Assembly (NCBI GenBank): GCA_012934845.2
Contig: WNNJ02003660.1
Location: 221,066 to 285,065 of the forward strand
Origin: Pomphorhynchus laevis
Taxonomy: Eukaryota > Acanthocephala > Palaeacanthocephala > Echinorhynchida > Pomphorhynchidae
Direction of reading: 5' to 3'
Length of the DNA: 64,000 nt
A model generated the notes under the pieces. It was given only the letters and a program-made list of their open reading frames with translations. It was not told the origin of the DNA and made no database searches. Below are positions 30,730 to 42,176 of this stretch, in pieces. Every line of letters begins with the position of its first letter. Position 1 is the first letter of the stretch. The position numbers and the translations under genes are program-made.

Positions 30730-31083
30730 TTGCTAAGTGTGCAGTTGCCTTCTGATAACAAGGTAAAACTACGGTGTTTCTCAGCAAAACGAGTTGATAC
30801 ACCACCGTGGTTCTTAATGACTGGCGACGAGTCCACCGTTACTCATCTGCTTTCAAGATCTCACTTATTGAAAGATTCGACGAATTTCCATGATGTTTTT
30901 GTGAATGCAGACTTGTCCCTCCCAGAACGTGAGATTCAAAGATCGTTACGGGAAGAGCTTCATCAGAAGCGTGTTGAAAATCCTAACATTGTTTATCGCA
31001 TTAAAGATTGTCGCGTAGTGCCAAGTTATTCCAAAAAGGCTACCGATGAGAATAAATCTGGGGCTGAAGAGATATCCATATGA
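30730..31083 (+). pseudogene. I-like LINE ORF1, RRM and C-terminal domains
   Basis: The 117-residue frame reads VKLRCFSAKRVDTPPWFLMT, VTHLLSRSHLLKDSTNFHDV, VNADLSLPEREIQRSLREEL and YRIKDCRVVPS. The preceding 60 codons (NVIILGLRQSGDDLRLVKEI, from about 30660) are in another frame. This is the RRM plus C-terminal domain layout of many LINE ORF1 proteins, which bind LINE RNA. It ends at a TGA shortly before the endonuclease. Confidence 0.72.
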
Positions 31084-31129
31084 CTAGCCCAAGATAGTAT
31101 TCGAACTTACTTCCAGACCAATAAGTCAA

Positions 31130-31700
31130 ATTTACTCCGATTACTCCTATTTAATGTTGAGGGACTAAACTATTTAATATCAGCGGGTATAACTTCCTGG
31201 TTTTCTTCGTTTGATTTAATAGTCCTTACTGAAACTCTTTCAACTCAATTGGTGTCTTTACCTAACTATTACACTTTTAATATTCCAGCATCGTTGGGTA
31301 ACCGTGGTCGACCCTTCGGTGGCGTGTCCATTGCTGTTAGTCCAAGCTTTACAAACTGGGAAGTTAAAAAGTCATCTAACGTAATATGTATAGATTCATG
31401 TGGTATTCTTTTAATAGGTTGCTATTTTAACCCATTGATGTCGGCTTGTGATATCATCGATGAAGTTTCGCCTTTTTTAAGTGATTTATCTTCTGAAAAT
31501 TCCATAATCGTTGCGGGAGATTTTAATGAACGTTTCATGAACCCTGTCCCATCTAAACTTAAGCAACTGTTATACTTCTTCAGTGAGTTTAATATTGAGT
31601 TGCATGTATCCGTAGAAGGATGAACTTAAGTCTCACAATGGGCGAAGTTGCATCGATTTCATATTTACAAATGTTAGCGTCAAAAAGGTTAAACTGGAGA
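31130..31700 (+). pseudogene. I-like LINE AP endonuclease
   Basis: The readable order is LLLFNVEGLNYL, DLIVLTETLSTQLVSLPNYY (with the catalytic Glu of the TET block), GGVSIAVSPSF, LIGCYFNPL and SIIVAGDFNERFMNPVP (the GDFN block). The frame stops at 31623. The rest of the domain, including the SDH block, is degraded past 31690 and not readable in one frame. In an intact element this enzyme nicks the genomic target. Confidence 0.75.
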
Positions 31701-32021
31701 TTGCATCCGAATGGGCTTTACTCCGCAAACACAAACCTGTATTTTTCATTCTATCTATAAAATCATATTAACACGCCAATAGAGAAATCCTTGTCTTCAC
31801 AAATAAGCAGAAAACTTTGTTTCAGGAATTTGAATCATAATATGATTAAAGACGCAGTTGATCTTCTAAATGCATATGAAATAGAAGCAAGTTTCTCCAA
31901 AATCAGTGAATGCCTTCTCACCGCATGTCATCCACTCTCTAACCGCAATTCTTAACATTATGGAAACAAGATACATCGTAAGCCAATACACCTTGTACAG
32001 CTACAGAGAAAGCTTATATTT

Positions 32022-32498
32022 ATGGACAGAAGCATGCGATTTGATCATGATATTAATATGAATTTTATTTTCTTACGGCGTGTGTATTGTACGATGTTAT
32101 CAAAATTTCGCGAATCAATATTATTAGAGGAAGAATACAAACGCTTGCGACAAGCAGAACGATGCCCCTGGAAACTGCAAAGAAAAAACAATGTTAGTAC
32201 CTCCGGCATCCCGATGAACCGTTGGTTTAAGCACTTTAATGATATTCTCGTTAATTCACATGACCTCCCAATGTGTCGTAATAATAATGCGCTGATCACA
32301 TTGTCATGCTTGGGCAGTGACAATGACCAACTAAATGCTCCATTTTCGTTGCCCAAATTGGAACTTGCTCTCTTTTCTATGTCTAATAATAAGGCGGCCG
32401 GCTCTGACCAACTGTGTGTTGAACAAATTAAAGATTCCCTTTATTTATTATCGAGTTATTGGCTACATTCATTCAATTGTATCCTATACGGTCATTAA
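32022..32498 (+). pseudogene. I-like LINE linker and RT block 0
   Basis: Residues near the end, LPKLELALFSMSNNKAAGSD plus QLCVEQIKDS, correspond to the SxxNKAxGxDxI block just ahead of RT in many LINEs. The earlier part (RRVYCTMLSKFRESILLEEE, RWFKHFNDIL) is the helical linker. A TAA at 32496 separates it from RT, which follows at once. Confidence 0.7.
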
Positions 32499-33446
32499 AT
32501 GCCGGTGTCATGGAAGCAAGCTGTAAACAAAATCCTGTATAAGGGTAAAGGGGATATAAGTGATACCAACTCCTACCGTGGAATTGCCCTGCTAAATCAT
32601 ACCTATAAATTTTTGTCCACTCTTATAACCAATCGATTATCGAGACACCGTGATTACCTGTTGCCGCCAGAACAATTTGGTTTCCGACCTCACCGATCAA
32701 CGGTGGACGCAATTAAGGTAGTTCGTGAACAACTGTTATTACAATTCGAACGCAAGAGTCATTTATATGCTATCTTTGTTGACTTTAAAAAAGCCTTTGA
32801 TTCGGTTAATCAAGAAATACTCACCCGTAAATTGTCGATGGATTTCCGGATATCTGGTCGTATGCTGAAACTCTTGTGCAATATCCTCTATGCCAATTCA
32901 TTAAATGTCTTCGACGGACTTACTTCATCAGGCACAATAATTGCTAGCCGCGGTGTGATGCAGGGAGATCCGCTCAGCCCTATCATTTTCTCTGTTTATA
33001 TCCATGATTTGCCGTCTCATCTGAGAAACGAATGTCAAACTTCAAGTTCTGTTCTTTACGCTGACGACTTAGTTATTCTAACGAAAGATCTGGAATCGGC
33101 TCAAAACGTAACCACTGCTCTAGCTAACTACTGTTCAAATAATCTAATTGAAGTAAATATCGATAAAACAAAGGTAGTAAAGTTTCGTGAAGGTGGCAGA
33201 TTGTGCTCACATGACGAGATTAGTTTAAACAGCAGGAAGGTAGAGTTCATTAATCAATACACGTACTTGGGGATGCTATTGACGAGTAGGTGGTCTTTTA
33301 AGCTTCATATTGAAAAGAAATGTGCGAAAATCATCATAGCCACTTCGCGAGTTAAATGCTTAGGTAAGCTTTCCTTTGGTAGTGCTCTTCAGTATTTTCA
33401 TGTCATGCTTCTACCGATTTTGTCGTATGCGCTTTCAGCAATCTGA
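32499..33446 (+). pseudogene. I-like LINE reverse transcriptase
   Basis: The 315-residue uninterrupted frame reads VSWKQAVNKILYKGKGD, YRGIALLNHTYKFLSTLITN, PPEQFGFRPHRSTVDAI, YAIFVDFKKAFDSVNQEIL (motif A, Asp near residue 93), ASRGVMQGDPLSPIIFSVYI (near 148), SVLYADDLVILT (motif C, both Asp, near 187), DKTKVVKF and YTYLGMLLTSRWSF. All three catalytic Asp residues are present, and a stop occurs at LSYALSAI before the C-terminal region. This is the longest intact RT core of the family here. Confidence 0.88.
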
Positions 33447-34229
33447 GCAGACCTCACGACGGCTAATTTTGCGCAGATCGACAAATGTAAAGGCAGATTC
33501 ATTAAGCGTGTTGTAGGCGTCTCTCCAAAGTGCTCGACGACTGCGGTTTATGTTTTATCTAAAGTCGAGTTATGTACGGAGTATTTACGAAATATGATCG
33601 GAGCCCAAGATACGTACATTATATTCAAAATAAAAAAAAGACTTTACATATAAGGTTAGCAAGCTAGATCATCGACTGTACACTTCACCAGTTAATACGC
33701 AAGCGAGTTGGCAGTCTCCGTGTGCTTCTAAACGCCCCCTCGTTTGGAGGGTTTCTTTACACGGATATCACGACAAGTTTTGTCGCACTTGCATACCCGT
33801 CCATAAAAGTGGAGTTTCGTGTGTGTGTTTTCTGTGGTGATAGATGTGAGTCTTTATCCCACGTATTTGAGTACCCAGTGTTAGCTCAAAAATCTTTGAA
33901 GGAGATCGATGGGTTAAGTTTACGCCTAACTTGATAAACCTGCTAAATTTCTTTTTGCCTGTTGGGAACTAGCGGTGGACTATCAAATATTGATATTATT
34001 TCAAATGAAGTCGTTGCACAATGTTTTATTTAATTTCTTTCATTTGGCCAAGTCGAGAGACCCAGTGCCCTAATAAATTTCCTCTACATTATTATTATTA
34101 TTTATTAGTGCCCTAATAAATAATATATTTAATAATTTATTAAATAATTATTTATTAAATAATTTTTATAAAATTTTATTAAAATTTTTATCTTCTTTAC
34201 GAAAAATACAGGTTTATCTTTAGTTTATT

Positions 34230-34850
34230 GAAATAAAGCAGATAGAATATTATGGAGTAATTTAATTTATGAAGTAATTATAGGATAAAGGTATAAGATT
34301 TTGATTGTATCTTACACAAACGAAACCTTAAATTTCGTTCGCTTCAAATTTATTTATACTTTGTAGCGCAGTATTTTAAATGTTCAAATATCCTAAAAAT
34401 GAATTTTCAATCTATTAAAATATAAACCTTTTTGATAAAGACAATTTATTTTGAAGTTTGATTTGCCCTAACAGACTGAATGCCCTAACAGACTGATATT
34501 TTTTAAATAAATGAAATGCTGCAACAATTCAAAATAAACAGGAAATTTTTCAATCTGCTGTTTAATTGCCTTTGCAATTTTTATTTTCAAGAGAACTACA
34601 TACAAGTTTTTTAGTTATTTGTGCAATTAAAATATTTGTCGGTTATAATGAATAGAAAAGAAGACTAAAATTTCAAAATTGTTGAATAATGTAATAATAT
34701 TGTAATTTGAACTAGTTTGATTGATATGTTATGCTGGATTTCATTTATGCCTGATTTGTATGTAGTTACGTAACAACTTTTGAACCGATTTTATATATTT
34801 CGGCTTCTATTTAATATGATATGATATGATTTAATTATTATGAACTCGTT
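34230..34850. other. AT-rich spacer without recognisable genes
   Basis: A short repeat of GCCCTAACAGACTGA occurs near 34465-34495. Nothing else is recognisable. Confidence 0.6.
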
Positions 34851-34854
34851 CCAC

Positions 34855-35930
34855 CGAGTTCCGCGAGAGAGGTTGTGGGAGGTACTAAGGGAGAATGGAG
34901 TACCACACTATCTTCGGGTAGCTGTGGCTTCTCTGTATAAACAAAGTATTAAATTGTTCGTGTTCTAGGTAGGAAGTCTGAATCATTTCCAGTAGGCGTT
35001 GGGCTTCGTCAGGGTTATCCTTTGTCTCCACTTTTGTTCCTTGTTTACATGGACAAAATTTCGTGACGGGCTGTTCTGACGGATGTCGGTCTTCAGTTCG
35101 ATTCCATCAGGATACCATCTCTCCTTTTTGCAGATGACGTTGTTTTGTTGGCTTCTTGTCTTGGGGATTTACAATGCCTACTATATCGATTCATGATAGA
35201 ATGCCAAGCGGCAGGGATGTTGGTTAGTACGTCCAAGACTGTCTCTATGTGTTCGTCTCGGATTCGGGTGCCAATGCCAATCCGGATTGGGGAGAAGGTT
35301 CTTTCTGACTTGGAGGATTTCAAGTATCTTGGGATATTGTTCTCAAGGGACGGCAGGAACATTAAGGAAATTGAGAAGCGGATTGTGCAGCTAACGCAGC
35401 AATGTGTTCTTTGTACAAGTCTGTCGTGGTGAAGCGAAAGTTGAGTGTTCGGGTGAAATTTTCGGTTTACCACTCAATCTTCGTTCATATCTTAACCTAT
35501 GGTCATGAGCTTTGAGTTATGACCGAAAGGATAATGCTCGATACAGACGACCGAAATGAGTTTCCTTTGCGGTGTGACCGGTGTTCGCCTTAGAGATAAG
35601 GCTAGGAATTCGGTTATCCGGGATGGACTTTGAGTAAAGTCGCTGCTTCTCTACATCAAAGAAAGTTAGCTGAGGTGGCTAGGACACGTTCTGAAGATGT
35701 CTAGGGGTCGCCTTCTTCGGAGGGTTTTCCTGACCGGACTCTCTTGGAAGAGACCTCGAGGTAGACTCGATACCGGTGGCGAGATCAAATTTCGAAACTG
35801 GCCAAAGACCGCCTTGGGATATCTGAAAGAGAACTCTGATCTGTCGCCCAGGATCGCAATGTCTGGAGTAGTTTTGATCGTGCACTCCCTCCAAGACCCG
35901 ACACTCGGACCAGTGGTTGACAGAAACAAT
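34855..35930 (+). mobile_element. Nimb-like LINE, RT palm to 3' end
   Basis: The plus strand reads VPRERLWEVLRENGVPHYLR, a degraded GLRQGYPLSPLL, then LLFADDVVLLASCLGDLQ (about 35125-35180), AAGMLVSTSKTVSMCSSRI, LEDFKYLGILFSRDGRNI and, towards 35800, traces such as WRDQISKLAKDRLGIS. This string of motifs is characteristic of a LINE group abundant in fish and invertebrates that I place near Nimb/I. Several frameshifts and stops are present. The 5' part is truncated at motif A. Confidence 0.75.
35145..35432 (+). pseudogene. Nimb-like LINE RT thumb
   Basis: The 95-residue frame begins just after the ADD block: LASCLGDLQCLLYRFMIECQ, GMLVSTSKTVSMCSSRIRVP, FKYLGILFSRDGRNIKEIEK, ending CTSLSW. The FADD palm lies immediately upstream in another frame. 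No catalytic Asp is in this frame. Confidence 0.75.
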
Positions 35931-36428
35931 CTTGTATATTATTTGTTTTTTATATGTTGTAATTACATTAAATTAATTTGGACAACAATAATGAACGATG
36001 TAATCATGATAAATGAGATGTTTAGATTTTTGCAAAATTAATTTGATTATCAAAATGAGATGAAATTATATTAAATTATTAGATTAAATAGCAAAAAAAT
36101 TAGTAAGTAGAAGTTATTTAATTATTAAATTGATACAGTATCTACTAGAAGGCATCTCCTATATCTGTATCTGCTAGCATATATCTTTATATATTGGATA
36201 TCTTCTTCTAGATAGTTTAATTCTAAATGACATTTCAGAATTAAATGTAAGTAATCTTAACTAATCTTTTTATTATTTATTTATTATTAAATTTATTAAA
36301 TTTAAAAAATTAAACTTAATGTTTTCTTCATTACTTTTGATCTTTGCTTTAATACATTGTATAATCATTTAAAAATACTAGGTTACTTTTTACAATTAGA
36401 TAAAAAATAATATTAGTATTTTGAATCA
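35931..36428. other. AT-rich spacer
   Basis: No gene; it contains ATCTGTATCTGCTAGCATAT and A/T tracts. Confidence 0.55.
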
Positions 36429-36545
36429 GACATGATAGCATAAGTGTATTTAATTCTAGCAATTATTATTCAATGAGCGAACAAATTTATCCAGGTAGCC
36501 TTATTATTAAAAAAAAACTAATATTAATGATAAATTATATTTATT
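36429..36545 (+). mobile_element. PLE fragment
   Basis: GTGTATTTAATTCTAGCAAT and TTATCCAGGTAGCCTTATT match the PLE RT region at 37160-37260 (VFNSSNFYSISEHIYPCSLI) with substitutions. It is a small same-strand duplicate. Confidence 0.7.
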
Positions 36546-36628
36546 TATCATCAATATATGAACATATATTGATGATTATATGAACATATATTAATAATTT
36601 ATCATGAACATTAAATTAATTTTTTTAA

Positions 36629-36790
36629 ATAGTTGATACTGATCCATTATTGATAAATAATTTAATTATTGAAGCTGGATCAAAGGAAAGAAGGCATTTT
36701 TTGATATTTCGTTAACTACTGTTAGCATCTTCAGAAAATTACAAATTGCATAATTTGCATCTTCAGAAAATTAAAACGAATTTTATTTTT
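36629..36790. repeat. Foldback element FB, copy 3 (left arm)
   Basis: The left terminus AAATAGTTGATACTGATCCA, the GAAGCTGGATCAAAGG segment, ATTTCGTTAACTACTGTTAG and CATCTTCAGAAAA are present; the last motif occurs twice. The right arm is missing or replaced. Confidence 0.75.
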
Positions 36791-36909
36791 TTAAATTTTA
36801 TTTTTTTATATTAAAGAAGCGTTAGTAAAATTAATTAACCTTATATTTGGAAAAAGATATACATATATATGTTATAACAATTATAACGCCTATCTAACAA
36901 AAATTAAAC

Positions 36910-37664
36910 CATCAAATAAATATAAATATACGGATTAAATTGAATTAATAGAATCCTAAAATATTTTGATAAATCAAAATTATTTAAAAGTAGGGACATC
37001 TATATTTAGACAAGTAAAAGGTGTTCCAATGGGTGGTAATAGTAGCCCAATTATAGCTGACTTGTTTTTAAGCTTTATAGAATATGAATTTGTTCATAAC
37101 TGTGTAAAAACTAAATCTAAACAATATAAATATATGAAATATATGTTTCGATACATTGATGATATATGTGTATTTAATTCTAGCAATTTTTATTCAATTA
37201 GTGAACACATTTATCCATGTAGCCTTATTCGTAACAAAACCAATATTAATGATAAAGAAGGTGTATATCTAGATAAGAACATTAAATTAACATCAATTAA
37301 ACCTACTTTTAATTTATATCGTAAAGATGCCATATTTAAATTCACAAGAAACATATTTTTGCATGTGCATTCATGCATACCATATAATATAAAATATAAT
37401 ACATTAAATAATGAAATTTTAAGAATTGCAACAATATGTAATGATATTGGCTTTCTTCAAAATCATTTAAATAATTTAATAGATACATATTTTAAACTAG
37501 GATACTATAAAAATAACATCAAGCAGAAAATAGTAAAATATATAAATCATCACAATAATATAAAGAATAAATTTAAACTCTTAAGTGACAAATTTTATAA
37601 GTATATTATCCATATAAATTTTCCTCTAATGATTTTAAATTTATTCTTTATATTATTGTGTTGA
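36910..37664 (+). CDS. Penelope-like reverse transcriptase (C-terminal part)
   Basis: The frame at 36966-37664 (232 codons) has RQVKGVPMGGNSSPIIADLF near residue 16, YMFRYIDDICVFNSSNFYSI near residue 58 with the catalytic Asp pair, then INDKEGVYLDKNIKL and FNLYRKDAIFKFTRN. The end (NEILRIATICNDIGFLQNHL) is a conserved helix after RT in this invertebrate RT group. The sequence ahead of 36966 is degraded. No GIY-YIG endonuclease is visible; many PLEs carry one, others lack it. The matching N-terminal half is found at 20.9-21.4 kb. Confidence 0.72.
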
Positions 37665-39215
37665 TTTATATATTTTACTATTTTCTGCTTGATGTTATTT
37701 TTATAGTAACCTAGTTTAAAATATGTATCTATTAAATTATTTAAATGATTTACTAGCTACCAAATCAGCTAACTGAGTCTACGTATTTAATATAATTATA
37801 AAATAAACAAAGCATAATAATGCTAAATCAAAATTTAATAATTAAATAATAAGATTAATAATTGTTTTTAGATTCTCTATAATTTAAATCAAGTTAAAAA
37901 AATAAAATTTAAAATAGAACTCAATTTTTATGAATTGACTAATAAATAATTGACTTTGTATCAGAATAAGAATTAGAGGTCATCAGGAGGAACTGCTATG
38001 CTATCAGGTTTCGGCCTCTAACTCTTCTACCTAACATAGCAGCGGGGCCAAATACATGCTAATGATGTATTTCCTCTGAAATAACTATCTAGTATCTTAT
38101 TCTAATGCAAAGTATATTATTTATTATCCATCCATAAAAATTTGCCACTTAAGAGTTTAAATTTATTCTTTATATTATTGTGTTGATTTATATATTTTAC
38201 TATTTTCTGCTTGATGTTATTTTTATAGTAACCTAGTTTAAAATATGTATCTATTAAATTATTTAAATGATTTTGAAGAAAGCCAATATCATTACATATT
38301 GTTGCAATTCTTAAAATTTCGTTATTTAATTTATATGCATGAACATGTTATTGTAATTGACTCAAATGGATTTCGCCGATACGAAACCTATTATATACGC
38401 TAGATACACCATTAAAGTCAACTTTATGGAATGCATGAATTTTCATGCAAAAAACTAAAATCACTACGTTCATATGTTGCTATTGTTTATTTTGTCGATA
38501 TCAAAAGATATTAATGAGTGCAAATATAAGTGATGAAGACTTGAATTATTTAAATTATTTAAATGATTTTGAATAAATCCAATATCATTACATATTGTTG
38601 CAATTCTTAAAATTTCATTATTTAATGTATTATATTTTATATTATATGGTATGCATGAATGCTCATGCAAAAATATGTTTCTTGTAAATTTAAATATGTC
38701 ATCTTTACGATATAAATTAATAGTAGTTTTAGTTAATGTTAATTTAATGTTCATATCTAGATATACACCTTCTTTATCATTAATATTGGTTTTGTTAAGA
38801 ATAAGGCTTTCTGGATAAATGTGCTCACTAATTGAATAAAAATTATTAGAATTAAATACACATATATCATCGATATATCAAAATATATATTTCAAAAACT
38901 GTTCTTTTAAGATACTAATATTTGAAAAAATAGAAACTATTTTTGTTTTTTTTTCTGCCATTCCTTGACCCATCATAACAGCATGGCCAAATACATGATA
39001 ATAACGTATTTCATCCGATAAACATTGATCTTGTACTATCTTATTCTAATACTTTGATTATCCATCCATAAAAATTTGCCACTTAAGAGTTTAAATTTAT
39101 TCTTTATATTTTGTTGATTTATATATTTTACCATCTTCTGTTTTATGTTATTTTTATAGTAACCTAGTTTAAAATATGCATCTATTAAATTATTTCAATG
39201 ATTTTGTAGTCAATA
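37665..39215 (-). mobile_element. Inverted PLE fragment cluster
   Basis: Minus-strand pieces of the same PLE C-terminal region lie at 37664-37752, 38148-38345, 38520-38890 (frame 38470-38754: NLYRKDDIFKFTRNIFLHEH) and 39075-39215. They share TTGATGTTATTTTTATAGTA, or close to it, with the plus copy. Two pieces are preceded by a shared spacer containing GGCCAAATACATG and TATCTTATTCTAAT. R1 (37860-38030) lies between. The pattern is several partial copies, each ending in the same place, facing the plus-strand copy. Confidence 0.75.
37860..38030 (+). repeat. Dispersed repeat R1
   Basis: AATTTAAATCAAGTTAAAAA, TTTTTATGAATTGACTAATA, GTATCAGAATAAGAATTAGA and GGAGGAACTGCTATG occur here. Relatives lie at about 10.44-10.54 (-), 22.80-22.99 (-), 40.59-40.74 (+) and 44.20-44.35 kb (+). 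It has no ORF and its nature is unknown. It may be a SINE-like or MITE-like family. Confidence 0.65.
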
Positions 39216-40315
39216 TCAAGTTTAGTATTTCATTTCCTTGAACTTTCCAGGTTAAATGTTTTTGTGTAATATTTCGAATTAGAGCAGATGTGTCATAATA
39301 CATTACTCCGTATTTAATTAGTACTCGAGATATGAAAGATTTCGAAATTAGATTGGTATCATCAAATTAATAATAACGATTTTTTTACAAAAAATTAAAT
39401 ACAGGATAAATAGGTTAGATAAATAGGTTAGATATGTTAGAAAAGACAAAAAAATAACAGAAAACATTAAAGGTTAATCATTTAAATTAATATCTGAAAA
39501 AGCTTTGTAGCAATGAATATATAGCGTGTCCATTGCTAAAATGAACAGTGATTTATAGTGTGCTGGTAGAGTAATATATTAAAGCTGCTATAAACACTTT
39601 ACGTGTTCACCACGTTTATCACTACGCTAAAATATCACTAGCAATAGAATTGATCTCATGGGTGTTTTGTTATTTTTTAGTTTATTCCCAGCACGAAGAT
39701 GATGTCAACATTGTAAATATAGCAATTATGAGTTAAACTTTTATGTAACAATAAAATTCTTTGTAAAAGAATTTTCCAAGTTTTGCATTTTCGCGAGTTT
39801 ACAACACTTAAATCAGACTTTTAAGTCGTCTTATAACGGTAAACTTATTTGCATTTGATTATAATGTAGCACAATTCACTTGAAGTGTTTGCTACACGTA
39901 ATCATGATGTTTGTCAAAATTTCAATAACATTATTTATTATTTATATTTATTTATTATTTATAATTATTTATTATTTAATTATTTAATTTAACTTCATGG
40001 GCAATATTTATAGATAGTATGAAATACGTAGACCCTATTAGCTGATCTGACTTGATGATTGTCAATATTTTAGTAACTTCTAGAATTAAAAGTTTTATAA
40101 CAGAAAAATGTTATGTTTGTTGATGTTTTTTCTATATCGAAATTAATATTAATAATTATTTTGTTTATTTAAAAGGGCGATATACACATGTATCTTATAA
40201 CAGAGGATTAGGTTTAAAAATCAACCCAGTTTTTCTAAGCCGTATATTTTATTAGCAAAAAGTTATTTTTAATTAAATTCTATCATGGAATTTTCCACAT
40301 TTTGCATTTTCATTA
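39216..40315. other. AT-rich region without recognisable genes
   Basis: I see no coding or repeat match other than a partial AAATACGTAGACCCTATTAG motif near 40020 (also near 23590, 37780 and 50410), which may be the edge of an R1-type repeat. Confidence 0.5.
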
Positions 40316-40319
40316 TTCA

Positions 40320-40545
40320 AGATTATTTGTAGGAGCTAAACTCATATCGTGATCTAAGTTGATACATAATCAGTTAATAATCCCTATAACAGAAGATTTA
40401 CGCTCTAATTCTGGGAATTTGTAACTCGGCACATTACGAAGTAATGTATCAAGGAAGGCCCCAGATATGTTTTATTGAAAATTAAGTTTTTTTATGAGAA
40501 GTTAACGGTCGATATTATCGAAAGCTTTCTAATAGCTGACGGGAA
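40320..40545 (-). mobile_element. LINE RT motif-A fragment, duplicated at 44826
   Basis: The minus strand reads KAFDNIDR (near 40530) then LLIKKLNFQ and GAFLDTLLRNVPSYKFPEL. KAFDNID is RT motif A. Almost the same sequence occurs at 44826-44997 on the same strand, with few differences. No other part of that RT is nearby. Confidence 0.7.
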
Positions 40546-40553
40546 CAATATAT

Positions 40554-40800
40554 GCCGGTAGTCAACTTTAATAATTTTATATAAGATTTCATATAAATTA
40601 TATCAACTTAAAATAAAAATTGAAATTTAAAATTAAAATCAAGTTTTATGAATTGACAATTAAATAACAGACGTTGTATCAGAATGATGATAAGTTATTG
40701 GGAGGAACTGCTATGTTATAACTTCTATGTTAAGAAGAAAAGGTTTTTTTAAGTGGCAAATGTGACTATCAGTTTCTTACAAGCCTACTAGTTTTCGAAA
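40554..40800 (+). repeat. R1 repeat joined to a family D LINE tail
   Basis: R1 (about 40590-40735) runs straight into a minus-strand LINE tail: AAGTGGCAAATGTGACTATC then AGTTTCTTACAAGCCTACTA. The same composite occurs at 44178-44401. The tail keeps the flanking boxes of families A-C (ATTTGCCAC and TTGTAAG in sense) but its hairpin is reduced to ACT/AGT. Confidence 0.7.
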
Positions 40801-41078
40801 CACTTCAAGGTTTAACGTTTAAGTGATCGTGAACGATTCAGTCCGATGTAGACATAATAAATACGGCTTTTTCAATTCGATTCACGCGCTCAGCATATTT
40901 TGCGAAATTCATGATTGAATGCGAAATATTTTTGAATTACAAGGCTAATTGTCATACAAAGGAGATGAATGATTGAAGAGGTTTATGGCGATGTGTAACC
41001 GCTCCATTGTTTCATTTTCTAAGTGTGTGCCATATGTAGCAATGGGTTTTGTATTTGATTTTGGTTGTTTCAACGAAA

Positions 41079-42119
41079 ATGGAAAATACTGCTATGGAAA
41101 TTTCGTCAATTCAAGACAACAAGGTTAGTGGATCTTCTTATATTGATGAGAATTTTGGGGAATTACTTCCCCCGATCCCCAAGATTCTAAATTTGGGGAT
41201 AATCATTTTAAAAAAGCCTTTAGAAAGATATGCACTATACAACAAATTTCTAAGAGAGTTTGCACATAGTATGAAAAACCGTGTAGTCTACAACTCTGTT
41301 AGATATTTTGACACCAGCATAAAAATTTCCTTTGCTACCCAGGACCTCCTGGAGAGCTTTGAGAGGTACGTCGTCGCTAACTTCTGCGACATTGCTAAAT
41401 TTGAGAGGAAACCTATTATGGCTTCCCTAAAAATAAGTAATCTTCCTACACAGATGGAGGAAGAAGACATCCATCTCATTAGTAAGACTTACAAGATAAA
41501 AAACGTACGTCCCCTGTTGAAGAAGAACGGTCTACCAATTAATGTTGGATTCTGCTCCGCCGTCATAGGGCCGGCTGAACTCTTGGAAAAATCCCCTTGC
41601 AACCCCTTTATGGGCTTTAACCTCAAATTTAGAGTTGTTGGCAAGGAAGAATACACGTACCCGCACTGTAGCAGGTGTCATAAATGGGGGCACTGGACCT
41701 CCAGCTGCAGTGCGGTCCAGCGCTGTGGGAAATGTGGTAATGAAGATTGCCCCTCCGCCGAGTCCTCGCTTCCATGCACAAATAATCTGGCCTGCTCCAA
41801 CTGCGGAGGAGCGCATTCCGCGTGGAGTAGGAAATGCGAGCATTTCAAGAAATATCAATCTCTATTCATCAAACCCTCCAAGCCGTCTAAGCCGGCACCT
41901 GATTCTTTTTCTCAAGCAGCAACCAGGATGTCCGACAGCGAGCTGTTGTCGATTATGGATCAGCGTTTGGTTTCGTTTCAAAGAGAGGTCCAAGCGTTGA
42001 TAGCGGCCTCTATATCAAATCTATTCGTGAATCCAGAACTTCCTGTTTCTTCACTCAAGACCTCGAACAAAAGGGGGCCTCTGCTCACGCCGTCCCCCCA
42101 ATCAAGATTGGAAAGTTGA
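41079..42119 (+). CDS. gag-like ORF1 of a Jockey/I-type LINE
   Basis: The 346-residue frame starts at ATG 41079. A lysine-rich RRM-like region (IMASLKISNLPTQMEEEDIH, then YKIKNVRPLLKKNGLPINVG) is followed by three zinc-knuckle-type motifs: CSRCHKWGHWTSSC, CGKCGNEDCPSAESSLPC and CSNCGGAHSAWSRKC (about residues 203-267). A Pro/Ser-rich C-terminus ends the protein. This layout is that of ORF1 in Jockey and I-type LINEs, which packages element RNA. The frame is fully open and is followed 57 bp later by ORF2, so the copy is young. Confidence 0.85.
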   Translation: MENTAMEISSIQDNKVSGSSYIDENFGELLPPIPKILNLGIIILKKPLERYALYNKFLREFAHSMKNRVVYNSVRYFDTSIKISFATQDLLESFERYVVANFCDIAKFERKPIMASLKISNLPTQMEEEDIHLISKTYKIKNVRPLLKKNGLPINVGFCSAVIGPAELLEKSPCNPFMGFNLKFRVVGKEEYTYPHCSRCHKWGHWTSSCSAVQRCGKCGNEDCPSAESSLPCTNNLACSNCGGAHSAWSRKCEHFKKYQSLFIKPSKPSKPAPDSFSQAATRMSDSELLSIMDQRLVSFQREVQALIAASISNLFVNPELPVSSLKTSNKRGPLLTPSPQSRLES

Positions 42120-42176
42120 TCAGGCAGAAACAATGGGGAAATGATGATACTGCCCAGGGGCAAGTGCCAACCCTAG

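Larger units (their letters stand above)
30063..34229 (+). mobile_element. I-like LINE, nearly full length
   Basis: ORF1 (30063-31083) carries a Cys-rich motif, an RRM-like part and a C-terminal domain. An AP endonuclease follows (about 31130-31700), then a linker, RT (32499-33446), a C-terminal CCHC-like motif (about 33810-33870) and a 3' end with TTA repeats near 34080-34100. RT motifs FVDFKKAFDSV and GVMQGDPLSPIIF separate it from families A-D and J and point to the I/Ingi/Tad side of the LINE tree; the clade is uncertain. The frame is broken a few times. A 3'-only copy lies at 26371. Confidence 0.85.

Noticed and set aside
36966-37664. Mitochondrial or group II intron RT
   Set aside because: The post-RT region (NLYRKDAIFKFTRN, NEILRIATICNDIGF) matches the Penelope-related invertebrate group, and no intron or maturase features are present.
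38140-38165. ATTTGCCACTTAA, similar to the LINE A-D tail box (also near 39080)
   Set aside because: It is part of the reverse complement of PLE coding sequence (LLSDKFYKYI region); there is no hairpin or GTAAGC box in front. Chance resemblance.
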